DNA from: Pseudomonas frederiksbergensis
GTDB taxonomy: Bacteria; Pseudomonadota; Gammaproteobacteria; Pseudomonadales; Pseudomonadaceae
Assembly (NCBI RefSeq): GCF_003732665.1
Contig: NZ_MOBP01000003.1
Location: forward strand, 124,001 to 188,000
DNA length: 64,000 nt
Direction: 5' to 3'
The translations under genes and the position numbers were made by a program. Positions 50,346 to 59,229 of this stretch are shown here, piece after piece. Under the pieces are notes generated by a model. That model was not told the DNA's origin. It did no database searches and saw only the letters and a program-made list of their open reading frames with translations. The stretch's first letter is position 1. Every line of letters begins with the position of its first letter.

Positions 50346-50912
50346 TCAGTCCGGAATTTCTTCGGGGGCTGGCCGGGGCGCCGGGGCGGTGAGCGAGGTG
50401 ATCTTGATCAACAGGCCCAAGTGGCCGTTGTCGAGGAAGTTCAGCTGGCCGTTCTTGGTGTGGCTTTCCTGCTTCAGGCGTTCGCTGGCGGTCACCATGC
50501 CGTTGCCGTCGATCTGGTTGACCCAAAAGTCGGCGTCAACGTCGGTGAAGCGCCCCAGTTTCAGGTTGAGCGTGCCCTCGATCGGGAATTGGCCGAACTG
50601 CTCCGTGCCGTCGCTGATCGCGACTTTGCTTTCGGCTTCACCGAGGGTCTGTTGCCAGGCCTTATGCAGCAACACGGTGTAATCGTTGCTGGCAGTGAGT
50701 TTCTCCACTTCGCCATTCAGGCTCGGCGTGCGCTGGCTGTCGGGGCTGAGGCGCTGGGCGCCGGCGGCCCAGTCTTCGGGTGCGGCACGACTGACGATGG
50801 CCGGCACGGCGTTTTGCCGGACCAGAATCATTTCGACCTGATACAAATCATCGGCAAACGCCGAGGGAGCAACCAGCGTCATCAACAAGGTCAGTGAGCG
50901 AAACAGGCGCAT
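50346..50912 (-). CDS. CsiV-family periplasmic protein
   Basis: 188 residues with signal peptide (MRLFRSLTLLMTLVAPSAFA) and mature start DDLYQVEMILVRQ, the CsiV (PF10972) pattern; Gly/Asn-rich beta segments follow (GTLNLKLGRFTDVDADFWV, NGHLGLLIKITSL). Exported; in Shewanella/Vibrio relatives CsiV binds peptidoglycan and aids septum formation, but the role here is unknown. ATG 50912 follows AAGGACG. Ten bases after mfd on the same strand. Confidence 0.82.
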   Translation of the reverse strand: MRLFRSLTLLMTLVAPSAFADDLYQVEMILVRQNAVPAIVSRAAPEDWAAGAQRLSPDSQRTPSLNGEVEKLTASNDYTVLLHKAWQQTLGEAESKVAISDGTEQFGQFPIEGTLNLKLGRFTDVDADFWVNQIDGNGMVTASERLKQESHTKNGQLNFLDNGHLGLLIKITSLTAPAPRPAPEEIPD

Positions 50913-50922
50913 GCGGCGTCCT

Positions 50923-53900
50923 TCAAGCAGTTTTCGGGAGGAGGCGCTCAAACAGCGCCTCTACAGTATTAAAGCGCTCTTCCGGGCGCTCCATTGGCAC
51001 CATGAATTTGAACATCGTGGCGCCTTCGAATTTGTAGCGTTTGGGTTGGCTCTGGATCAGCTTGATCAGCGTCAACGGGTCGACCGGGGTCTGGGCGGCG
51101 AATTCGATACGCCCACCTTGCGGGCCGCCATCGACTTTCTTGATGCCCAGTTGCTCAGCCTGCAATTTCAGCAGCGTGATGCGCACCAGGTTCTTGGTCG
51201 GCTCCGGCAACAGGCCGAAACGGTCGATCATCTCCACTTGCAGGTCCTTCAGACCTTCCTCGTCGGTGGCCGAGGCAATGCGCTTGTAGAGAATCAATCG
51301 AGCGTGAACGTCTGGCAGGTAGTCCTCGGGAATCAACGCCGGTACGCGCAAGTTGACTTCCGGGCCACCGCCCAGCGGCTGGTCGAGGTTTGGTTGTTCG
51401 CCCTTGCGGATCGACTTCACCGCGCGCTCGAGCATTTCCATGTACAGCGTGAAGCCCACCGCCTGAATCTGCCCGCTCTGGCCGTCGCCCAGCAGTTCGC
51501 CGGCGCCACGGATTTCCAGATCGTTGGTGGCGAGCACGAAGCCCGCGCCGAGGTCCTGGGTGTTGGCGATCGCTTCCAGACGCTTCTCGGCATCGCCGGT
51601 GATTTGCTGGCGCGGTGGCGTCAGCAGGTACGCGTAGGCCTGGTGGTGACTGCGACCGACCCGGCCGCGCAATTGGTGCAACTGCGCCAGGCCGAACTTG
51701 TCGGCACGCTCGATGATGATGGTGTTGGCGCTCGGCACGTCGATGCCGGTCTCGATGATGGTCGAGGCGATCAGCACGTTGAAGCGCTTGTGGTAGAAGT
51801 CGCTCATCACCTGTTCGAGTTCGCGCTCGCGCATCTGCCCGTGGCCGATGCCGATCCGGGCTTCCGGCACCAGTTCGGCGAGGTCGGCGGCGCATTTCTC
51901 GATGGTTTTCACGTCGTTGTGCAGGTAGTAGACCTGACCGCCGCGCAGCAACTCACGCAGCAGCGCTTCCTTGACCGTGCTTTTGTTCTGCTCCATGACG
52001 AAGGTCCGCACCGACAGGCGACGGGCCGGCGGCGTGGCGATGATCGACAGGTCCCGCATGCCCGACACCGCCATGTTCAGCGTGCGCGGAATCGGCGTGG
52101 CGGTCAGGGTGAGGATGTCCACTTCACTGCGCAGGGCCTTGAGCTGTTCTTTCTGGCGCACACCGAAACGGTGTTCTTCGTCGATGATCACCAGCCCGAG
52201 GTTTTTGATTTTCACATCGTCGGACAGCAACTTGTGAGTGCCGATGACAATGTCGATCTTGCCTTCGGCCAGCTCAGCGATGGCGGCATTCACTTCCTTG
52301 GTCGACTTGAAGCGGCTCATCACTTCCACGCTCACTGGCCAGTCGGCGAAACGGTCGCGGAAGCTGTTGTAGTGCTGCTGGGCGAGCAGGGTGGTCGGCA
52401 CCAGGATCGCCACTTGGCGACCGCCGTGCACCGCGATGAACGCGGCGCGCATCGCCACTTCGGTCTTGCCGAAACCCACGTCGCCGCAGACCAGGCGATC
52501 CATTGGCTTGGGGGCGAGCATGTCGGCGCGCACGGCGTCGATGGTGGTCTGCTGGTCCGGGGTTTCTTCGAACGGGAAACCGGCGCTGAACGTCGCGTAA
52601 TCGGCTTTCGGGTCGGCGAAGGCGTAACCCTCGCGGGCGGCGCGGCGAGCATAGATGTCGAGCAGTTCGGCGGCGACATCGCGCACTTGTTCGGCGGCTT
52701 TGCGCTTGGCTTTCTGCCAGGTCTCGGAGCCGAGACGGTGCAGCGGGGCGAGGGCATCGTCGCTGCCGGTATAGCGGGCGATCAGATGCAGGTTGGCCAC
52801 TGGCACGTAGAGCTTGGCGCCTTCGGCGTATTGCAGGGTCAGGAACTCGGCGGCCTGGTCGTCGATTTCCAGGGTCGCCAGACCGAGGTAACGGCCGACG
52901 CCGTGATCGATGTGCACCACCGGCGCGCCTTCGCGCAGTTCGGTGAGGTTCTTGATCACCGCATCATTGTTGCCGTCGGCGCGTTTTTCCCGACGCCGAC
53001 GCTGCATCACCCGCTGACCGAACAATGGGCTTTCGGCGATCAGCGCCAATGCCGGATCGTCCAGCAGCAAGCCTTCATCCAGCGGCGCGATGGTGATCGC
53101 CAGGCGATCCTTGCTCGCGACAAAGTCTGGCCAGCTATCGACGGTTTTCGGCCGCAATTTCAGGCGTTCGAGCAATTCCAGCAGCACTTCACGACGGCCC
53201 GCAGACTCGGCGGTAAACAGCACGCGGCCCGGGAACTCGTCGAGGAAACCGGCCAAAGCAGCGAGTGGCTGGGTGGCCTTGGCCTCGATGGCCAGGTTGG
53301 GCAACAACTGCGCCGGGAAGCGTTCGCGGCCGACGCCGGTTTCCACGTCTTGTTGACTGGCGACCACGCGCGGCCAGTTTTTCAGGCGTGCGAAGCAGTC
53401 TTCCACCGGCAGAAACAACTCGGCTGGCGGCAATAAAGGACGGGAAGGATCGACGCGGCGTTCTTCATAACGATTGCGCACGTCGTTCCAGAAGTTCTCC
53501 GCGGCTTGTTCGATGCCCGGCAGGGAAAACACTTGGGTGTCTTGCGGCAGGTAATCGAACAGGGTCGAGGTTTCATCGAAGAACAGCGGCAGGTAGTACT
53601 CGATACCGGCCGGGGTAATCCCGCTGCTGAGGTCCTGGAAGATCGGGCAGCGGCGGAAGTCCACGTCGAAACGCTCACGGAACCGCGCCTTGAAGCGGGT
53701 GACCGCATCCTTTTGCAGCGGGAATTCCCGGGCCGGCAGCAGGCGAACCGTGTCGACTTTATCGATGGAGCGCTGGTTGTCGGGATCGAAGGTGCGCAGG
53801 GTCTCGATTTCGTCGTCGAACAAGTCGATCCGGAACGGCAGTTTGCTGCCCATCGGGAACAGATCGATCAGCGAGCCGCGCACGGTGAATTCGCCGTGCT

Positions 53901-54372
53901 CGTACACCGTGTCGACGTAGCGATAGCCGCTGGCTTCTAACCGGGTGCGCATTTGCTCGACATCAAGCTTCTGGCCGACATCCAGCACCAGGCTGCTGCC
54001 GAGCAGGAATTTGGTCGGCGCCAGGCGGTGCAGGGCCGTGGTGATTGGCACCACCAGCACGCCATGAGTCAGCTCCGGCAGCCTATATAAGCTGGCAATG
54101 CGCTGGGAGATGATGTCCTGGTGCGGCGAGAACAGGTCGTAGGGCAGGGTTTCCCAGTCGGGAAAATGCAGCACGGGCAAATCCGGGGCGAAGAAACCCA
54201 GCTCCTGTTCCAGCCGTTCGGCACTTTGGCTGTCGGCGGTCAGCAGCAAGGTAAAGCGCTTGGCAGCGCTGGCGGCCTCGGCGATGGCCAGGCTCAGGGC
54301 GGCACCGGGCAGGTTGCCCCAGTGCTGTTTACCTGCCGCGGCAGGGAGAAGCGGTAGACGCAGAACGGGCAC
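50923..54372 (-). CDS. mfd: Transcription-repair coupling factor Mfd
   Basis: 1149 residues. Removes stalled RNA polymerase and recruits UvrA. N-terminal UvrB-like region (residues ~15-300), RNA-polymerase-interacting domain around 480-540 (GAPVVHIDHGVGRYLGL), translocase with motif I CGDVGFGKTEVAMRA, DEEH box VIIDEEHRFG and LTATPIPRTLNMA, and the C-terminal autoinhibitory domain. The start is a GTG at 54372 with GGAG upstream at long spacing. It heads a leftward run mfd, csiV-like, SNF2. Confidence 0.96.
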   Translation of the reverse strand: MPVLRLPLLPAAAGKQHWGNLPGAALSLAIAEAASAAKRFTLLLTADSQSAERLEQELGFFAPDLPVLHFPDWETLPYDLFSPHQDIISQRIASLYRLPELTHGVLVVPITTALHRLAPTKFLLGSSLVLDVGQKLDVEQMRTRLEASGYRYVDTVYEHGEFTVRGSLIDLFPMGSKLPFRIDLFDDEIETLRTFDPDNQRSIDKVDTVRLLPAREFPLQKDAVTRFKARFRERFDVDFRRCPIFQDLSSGITPAGIEYYLPLFFDETSTLFDYLPQDTQVFSLPGIEQAAENFWNDVRNRYEERRVDPSRPLLPPAELFLPVEDCFARLKNWPRVVASQQDVETGVGRERFPAQLLPNLAIEAKATQPLAALAGFLDEFPGRVLFTAESAGRREVLLELLERLKLRPKTVDSWPDFVASKDRLAITIAPLDEGLLLDDPALALIAESPLFGQRVMQRRRREKRADGNNDAVIKNLTELREGAPVVHIDHGVGRYLGLATLEIDDQAAEFLTLQYAEGAKLYVPVANLHLIARYTGSDDALAPLHRLGSETWQKAKRKAAEQVRDVAAELLDIYARRAAREGYAFADPKADYATFSAGFPFEETPDQQTTIDAVRADMLAPKPMDRLVCGDVGFGKTEVAMRAAFIAVHGGRQVAILVPTTLLAQQHYNSFRDRFADWPVSVEVMSRFKSTKEVNAAIAELAEGKIDIVIGTHKLLSDDVKIKNLGLVIIDEEHRFGVRQKEQLKALRSEVDILTLTATPIPRTLNMAVSGMRDLSIIATPPARRLSVRTFVMEQNKSTVKEALLRELLRGGQVYYLHNDVKTIEKCAADLAELVPEARIGIGHGQMRERELEQVMSDFYHKRFNVLIASTIIETGIDVPSANTIIIERADKFGLAQLHQLRGRVGRSHHQAYAYLLTPPRQQITGDAEKRLEAIANTQDLGAGFVLATNDLEIRGAGELLGDGQSGQIQAVGFTLYMEMLERAVKSIRKGEQPNLDQPLGGGPEVNLRVPALIPEDYLPDVHARLILYKRIASATDEEGLKDLQVEMIDRFGLLPEPTKNLVRITLLKLQAEQLGIKKVDGGPQGGRIEFAAQTPVDPLTLIKLIQSQPKRYKFEGATMFKFMVPMERPEERFNTVEALFERLLPKTA

Positions 54373-54472
54373 GGAAGGTTGAGCTCCAAGCGTTGCGACA
54401 AAGTCGGTAATTGTAGCGGCCTCAGGTGCCGGCTGTCAGTTGCAGATATGTCTATTACGCGGGTTGGGCGAA

Positions 54473-54541
54473 ATGTAGTGGTAAAGACAATATATGCCCG
54501 TTTTTTGCTGAAAAAAGCCAATTATGTAGTGGCAAAAACAA
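54473..54541 (+). repeat. Two 18-base direct repeats, candidate regulator sites
   Basis: ATGTAGTGGTAAAGACAA (54473-54490) and ATGTAGTGGCAAAAACAA (54524-54541), two differences, exactly 51 bases apart (about five helical turns). The first lies in the spacer of a weak promoter-like TTGGGC-N17-ACAATA. Confidence 0.7.
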
Positions 54542-54594
54542 CCGGTGTTACGGATGGTTACGGACAAGGCAGCGCTACCTCCAAAAAATTGACT

Positions 54595-54643
54595 GCGCTG
54601 CAAGGCCCGTATTTACTGGGCTCCAGCGCGGCGTAATTTTTTT
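54595..54643 (+). terminator. Attenuator-like stem-loop upstream of gap
   Basis: GCGCTG (54595-54600) pairs with CAGCGC (54624-54629), with an inner GCCC/GGGC helix; a T7 run follows at 54637-54643. It would end rightward transcripts begun further upstream, before the main gap promoter. Confidence 0.5.
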
Positions 54644-54681
54644 GAACGGAAATTTGTTACGGCTCGCACGACAGGCGCGCA

Positions 54682-54710
54682 TTGCTACGAGAGGCACTCG
54701 GCGGCATAAT
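54682..54710 (+). promoter_or_regulatory. Sigma-70 promoter of gap
   Basis: -35 TTGCTA (54682-54687), 17-base spacer, -10 CATAAT (54705-54710). Transcription would start about 35 bases before the GTG start. Confidence 0.6.
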
Positions 54711-54751
54711 GTAGCCCCTTTTTTCTGCCCCTACATATGTGGAAGGTTCCC

Positions 54752-56200
54752 GTGACTCAGAAGCCCGACCAGTGTCTTGGTGAATGGATCGACCGTGAAG
54801 CACTCGCAGAAGCGATGATTCCGCTTATCGGTCAGCTCTACCGCAATAACAACGTGGTGAGCTCGATCTATGGCCGCAGCCTGATCAATCGTTCAGTCAT
54901 TGCGATTCTCAAAGCTCACCGCTTCGCTCGCCATCGCCAGTCCGATGACAGCGAACTGTCCGTCCACGAAACATTCCCGCTGCTCAAAGCCATGAGCGAG
55001 CTCAAGCTCGGTGCCGCTTCGGTTGACCTGGGCAAGCTGGCGGTCAAATTCAAGGCCGAAGGCAATGGCCGCACCGCCGAGCAATTCGTCCGTGAAGAAC
55101 TGGCCGATGTGGTTGGCCAGCAAAACGTTGCCGCGCGCAAAGGCACCGACGTTGTCCTCTACGGCTTCGGTCGTATCGGCCGCCTGCTGGCGCGCATCCT
55201 GATCGAGAAAACCGGTGGTGGCGACGGCCTGCGTCTGCGCGCCATCGTGGTCCGCAAGGGCGCCGAGAACGACCTGGTCAAACGCGCCAGCCTGCTGCGT
55301 CGCGACTCGGTTCATGGTCCGTTCGATGGCACCATCACTATTGATGAAGCCAACAACACCATCACCGCCAACGGCAACCTGATCCAGGTTATCTACGCGA
55401 AAAACCCGACTGAAGTGGATTACACCCAGTACGGCATCAAAGACGCGCTGCTGGTGGACAACACCGGTGTATGGCGTGACGCCGAGGGCCTTGGTCAACA
55501 CCTGGCTTGCCCGGGTATCGACCGCGTTGTGCTGACCGCGCCTGGCAAAGGCAAGCTGAAGAACATCGTTCACGGCATCAACCACGGTGAAATCACCGCT
55601 GATGACAAGATCGTTTCCGCGGCTTCCTGCACCACCAACGCTATCGTGCCGGTGCTGAAGGCAGTCAACGACAAGTTCGGCATCGTCAACGGTCACGTTG
55701 AAACGGTTCACTCGTACACCAACGACCAGAACCTGATCGACAACTTCCACAAAGGCGATCGCCGTGGCCGTAGCGCCGCGCTGAACATGGTGATCACCGA
55801 GACCGGTGCTGCCACCGCTGCTGCCAAGGCCTTGCCTGAGCTGGCCGGCAAGCTGACCGGTAACGCGATCCGCGTTCCGACGCCGAACGTGTCGATGGCC
55901 ATTCTCAACCTGAACCTTGAGAAAGCCGCCACCCGTGAAGAGATGAACGATTACCTGCGTTACATGGCGTTGCACTCCGATCTGCACAAGCAAATCGACT
56001 ACGTCAATTCGCAGGAAGTGGTGTCCACTGACTTCGTTGGCTCGCGCCACGCCGGCGTTGTGGATGCTGAAGCGACCATCACCCAAGACAACCGCGTTGT
56101 TCTGTACGTTTGGTACGACAACGAATTCGGTTACAGCTGCCAGGTGGTTCGCGTGATGGAAGACATGGCCGGGGTCAACCCGCCAGCATTCCCGCGCTAA
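54752..56200 (+). CDS. gap: Glyceraldehyde-3-phosphate dehydrogenase, long form with N-terminal extension
   Basis: 482 residues. NAD-binding motif YGFGRIGRLLARIL begins only near residue 140, so about 130 residues precede the canonical enzyme (MTQKPDQCLGEWIDREALAEA). Catalytic Cys in SAASCTTNAIVPVL; C-terminal WYDNEFGYSCQVVRV is normal. This long form is known in gamma-proteobacteria, often serving gluconeogenesis; that role is inferred. GTG 54752 is chosen over ATG 54737 because GGAAGG precedes it at good spacing. Divergent from mfd. Confidence 0.93.
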   Translation: MTQKPDQCLGEWIDREALAEAMIPLIGQLYRNNNVVSSIYGRSLINRSVIAILKAHRFARHRQSDDSELSVHETFPLLKAMSELKLGAASVDLGKLAVKFKAEGNGRTAEQFVREELADVVGQQNVAARKGTDVVLYGFGRIGRLLARILIEKTGGGDGLRLRAIVVRKGAENDLVKRASLLRRDSVHGPFDGTITIDEANNTITANGNLIQVIYAKNPTEVDYTQYGIKDALLVDNTGVWRDAEGLGQHLACPGIDRVVLTAPGKGKLKNIVHGINHGEITADDKIVSAASCTTNAIVPVLKAVNDKFGIVNGHVETVHSYTNDQNLIDNFHKGDRRGRSAALNMVITETGAATAAAKALPELAGKLTGNAIRVPTPNVSMAILNLNLEKAATREEMNDYLRYMALHSDLHKQIDYVNSQEVVSTDFVGSRHAGVVDAEATITQDNRVVLYVWYDNEFGYSCQVVRVMEDMAGVNPPAFPR

Positions 56201-56215
56201 GCGTTAGCTTCAAAT

Positions 56216-56247
56216 GAAAACGCCCCGACTTGTCGGGGCGTTTTTGT
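56216..56247 (+). terminator. Terminator of gap
   Basis: AAACGCCCCGAC-TT-GTCGGGGCGTTT stem with T-run. Confidence 0.93.
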
Positions 56248-56289
56248 TTGTGGCGTTTGTCTGTTGCAGGTGTGTTGCCTGGGCGGGCC

Positions 56290-56368
56290 TCTTCGCGAGC
56301 AAGCCCGCTCCCACATTGGATTAGTGTCGTACACAGATCCAATGTGGGAGCGGGCTTGCTCGCGAAGG
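56290..56368. repeat. REPIN, family 1
   Basis: CTTCGCGAGCAAGCCCGCTC ... inverse, between gap and the convergent MFS gene. Confidence 0.9.
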
Positions 56369-56372
56369 CGAT

Positions 56373-57674
56373 CTATCGAGTGCCGCCTACTACAGCGGCC
56401 TGCGCAGTCCGCAGTTCATGCCGATTGCCACGGAACAGCACCAGCGTCGCGATCAACCCCAGTATCGCTGCACCACTGAGCCAGATCCCCGGCGCAGCTT
56501 TGTTGTCCAGCACATGAATCAGGTAAGTACAGGCCGCCGGGGTGAAGCCACCGAAGGTCGCGGTCGCCAGGCTGTAGGCCAGGGAGAAACCGGTTGTACG
56601 CACTTCCACCGGCATGATTTCGGTCAGGGCCACCACCATGGCGCCGTTGTACGAGCCATACAGGAACGACAGCCACAACTCGACGATCAGCAGATGGCTG
56701 AAGCTCGGGTTGGCCACCAGCCAGGACAGGGCAGGGTAGGCGGTCAGGATCGCCAGAATCGTCGCCGCCAGCAGTAGGGGTTTACGCCCGATCTTGTCGG
56801 AAAGCGCACCCATCACCGGCAACCAGAAAAAGTTCGACAGGCCGATGCACACCGTCACCAGTAACGCATCCAGGTCGGACAAGTGCAGTTCGGCTTTACC
56901 GAAGGTTGGGGTGTAGGCGGTGATCAGGTAGAAGGACACGGTGGTCATGACCACCAGTGCCATGCCAGCGATGACGATGCCGAAGTTCTGACCGATCGAA
57001 CGGACGATTTCCTGCAGGGAAGGACGGTGTTTACGCGCCTGGAACTCAGGGGTTTCTTCCAGGGAACGACGAATCACGAAGATCACCGGCACGATCATGC
57101 AGCCGATCAGGAACGGTACGCGCCAGCCCCAGTCACCCATTTGTTCCGGGCTGAGCCAATGGTTGAGGCCCACACCCAGCAAACCGGCGAACACCACGGC
57201 GGCTTGTTGGCTGGCGGATTGCCAACTGACGAAGAAGCCCTTGCGGCCCGGGGTGGCAATTTCTGCCAGGTACACCGACACACCGCCCAGCTCCACGCCC
57301 GCCGAGAAACCTTGCAACAGTCGCCCGAACAGCACGATCAACGGCGCGGCCACGCCCAGGGTGGCGTAACCCGGCACGCAGGCAATCAGCACCGTACCGG
57401 CGGCCATCAGGGCGAGGGTGATGATCAGCCCTTTGCGACGGCCATGACGGTCGATGTAAGCGCCGAGGAAAATCGCACCCAAGGGACGCATCAGGAACCC
57501 GGCGCCGAATGTCGCCAGGGACAGCATCAGGGACGCGAAGGCGCTGTCGGTCGGGAAGAAGGTCTTGGCAATGGCTGTGGCGTAAAAGCCATAGACCATA
57601 AAGTCGAACATCTCAAGAAAATTACCGCTGACAACGCGAAAGATCGCTTTGCCTTTGCCCGTATTCGAGGACAT
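56373..57674 (-). CDS. MFS transporter, metabolite:H+ symporter family (citrate/dicarboxylate-like)
   Basis: 433 residues, twelve helices. MHS-family marks: [26 protein letters not shown] at the first helix, [45 protein letters not shown] and [10 protein letters not shown]. It resembles citrate/tricarballylate and alpha-ketoglutarate importers; the substrate is inferred only to class. ATG 57674. Its frame begins a REPIN-flanked stretch where P. aeruginosa, as I recall, carries aroP1 and the nqr operon. Confidence 0.88.
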   Translation of the reverse strand: MSSNTGKGKAIFRVVSGNFLEMFDFMVYGFYATAIAKTFFPTDSAFASLMLSLATFGAGFLMRPLGAIFLGAYIDRHGRRKGLIITLALMAAGTVLIACVPGYATLGVAAPLIVLFGRLLQGFSAGVELGGVSVYLAEIATPGRKGFFVSWQSASQQAAVVFAGLLGVGLNHWLSPEQMGDWGWRVPFLIGCMIVPVIFVIRRSLEETPEFQARKHRPSLQEIVRSIGQNFGIVIAGMALVVMTTVSFYLITAYTPTFGKAELHLSDLDALLVTVCIGLSNFFWLPVMGALSDKIGRKPLLLAATILAILTAYPALSWLVANPSFSHLLIVELWLSFLYGSYNGAMVVALTEIMPVEVRTTGFSLAYSLATATFGGFTPAACTYLIHVLDNKAAPGIWLSGAAILGLIATLVLFRGNRHELRTAQAAVVGGTR

Positions 57675-57878
57675 GTGAACGCACTCACTTTGGCTGTCTT
57701 ATTGGAAATCCCTGGTCTTGACGCTTCCCTCCTGTCGGCCCCAAACACGCAGGCATGCGCCGAACAGTTTTGTAACGATATGTGTATGAAGATGGATAGG
57801 CAACCACTAGTTAGGCTGCTGCTTAAACGTTATAGCCATTACGCGGCATGAAATTAGAGATGGAGCGAATTAGCCTTT

Positions 57879-57952
57879 GTAGGAGCGAGGCTTGCCCGCG
57901 AAGGCGATAAACCTGACACACCGCCTTCGCGGGCAAGCCTCGCTCCTACAGG
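57879..57952. repeat. REPIN, family 2
   Basis: GTAGGAGCGAGGCTTGCCCG ... inverse just before apbE; same family as 21211-21288. Confidence 0.9.
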
Positions 57953-57963
57953 GAGAGTGCATA

Positions 57964-59022
57964 ATGGCCACCCTCGGTGTTGTGCCAGGGGAGTCAGGGG
58001 GAGTGAGATTGTTGAGACGGAAGGGTTTTGTCGTGGTGCTGTTCGTTGCCCTTTCCGGCTGCGGCAGCGGCGATTCCATGGAAAGCTTCGGTGGCCCGAC
58101 CATGGGCAGCACCTATTCCATCAAGTACGTGCGTACCCAAGGCCTGCCCGCACCGAAAGACGTACAAGTCGAAGTCGAAAAAATCCTCGCCGACGTCGAC
58201 CGGCAAATGTCCACCTACCGCAGCGACTCGGACATCGAACGTTTCAACGATCTGCCTGCCGACCGCTGTCAGACCATGCCCGCGCCTGTTCTCGAATTGG
58301 TCCGCGTCGGCGAGCAACTGTCGCAACAAAGCGAAGGTTCCTACGACCTGACTGTGGAACCGCTGATGAACCTCTGGGGATTCGGCCCACAGGCCAGGGA
58401 AGAAAAAGTCCCGACTTCCGAAGCGCTGGCCGCTGCCATGCAGCGCATCGGTCACGCTCACCTGCGCATCGACGGCGATCAACTGTGCAAGGACGCTGCC
58501 GTGGAGGTCGACTTCAACAGCATCGCCGCCGGTTACACCGTGGACACCATCGCCGCCAGACTCGAAGCGATGGGCATCCACAACTACCTCGCCGAAGCCA
58601 CCGGCGAACTCAAGGCTGCCGGCAAAAAACTCGACGGCTCGCCGTGGAAGATTGCCCTGGAAGAACCCCGGGACGACCAGCAAGTGGCCGAGCGCATCAT
58701 CAACGTTGATGGCTACGGCGTCTCCACTTCCGGCGACTATCGCAATTATTTCGAGCAAAACGGCCAGCGTTATTCCCACACCTTCGACGCCCGCACCGGT
58801 GCGCCGATTACCCACAGCCTGGCCTCGGTGACGGTAATTAATCCTTCAACCCTGATGGCCGATGGCTTATCGACGCTGTTGCTGATTCTCGGTCCCGAAC
58901 GTGGATGGGACTACGCACAAAAACACAACATCGGTGCATTCTTTGTGATTCGTGCCGATACAGGTTTCGTCACACGGACCAATCAGGCCTTTGAGCGGCT
59001 CGGTGGCGGCAAAACCGAATGA
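57964..59022 (+). CDS. apbE: FAD:protein FMN transferase ApbE (lipoprotein)
   Basis: About 352 residues from ATG 57964. Attaches FMN covalently to Thr/Ser of target proteins, classically NqrB/NqrC. A lipoprotein signal (LFVALSGC) precedes FGGPTMGSTYSIKYVR, VEVDFNSIAAGYTVDTIA (flavin site) and MADGLSTLLLILG. The start is unsure: ATG 57964 has GGGAGAG at good spacing but gives a long n-region; GTG 58003 or a TTG nearby would give a normal lipoprotein signal peptide. No Nqr or Rnf gene is in this window. Upstream lies a REPIN; sthA follows after 207 bases. Confidence 0.9.
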   Translation: MATLGVVPGESGGVRLLRRKGFVVVLFVALSGCGSGDSMESFGGPTMGSTYSIKYVRTQGLPAPKDVQVEVEKILADVDRQMSTYRSDSDIERFNDLPADRCQTMPAPVLELVRVGEQLSQQSEGSYDLTVEPLMNLWGFGPQAREEKVPTSEALAAAMQRIGHAHLRIDGDQLCKDAAVEVDFNSIAAGYTVDTIAARLEAMGIHNYLAEATGELKAAGKKLDGSPWKIALEEPRDDQQVAERIINVDGYGVSTSGDYRNYFEQNGQRYSHTFDARTGAPITHSLASVTVINPSTLMADGLSTLLLILGPERGWDYAQKHNIGAFFVIRADTGFVTRTNQAFERLGGGKTE

Positions 59023-59229
59023 TTACGGCGATTCAAACATTGAAGACTGGCGTTGTAGCGCAGGCAAAAGTAGCCTACGACGCGACCAAGGGTTAATGTG
59101 CGCGGCGTTGACGCTTCTATAGACTGTGTCCGGGTTCTGCACTGGCCCCAAATTGTTCCTTCACGCCGCAGATTGGCGTGATTTAGCCGCAGGTGCCGAT
59201 GGCGCCGCGGCCTGTTCTGAGGAGTACGC

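Larger units (their letters stand above)
54373..54751. other. Divergent control region between mfd and gap
   Basis: 379 bases. Holds a pair of 18-base direct repeats (54473-54490, 54524-54541), a GC-rich stem-loop with T-run (54595-54643) and a good promoter for gap (54682-54710). No protein gene seen. Confidence 0.7.
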
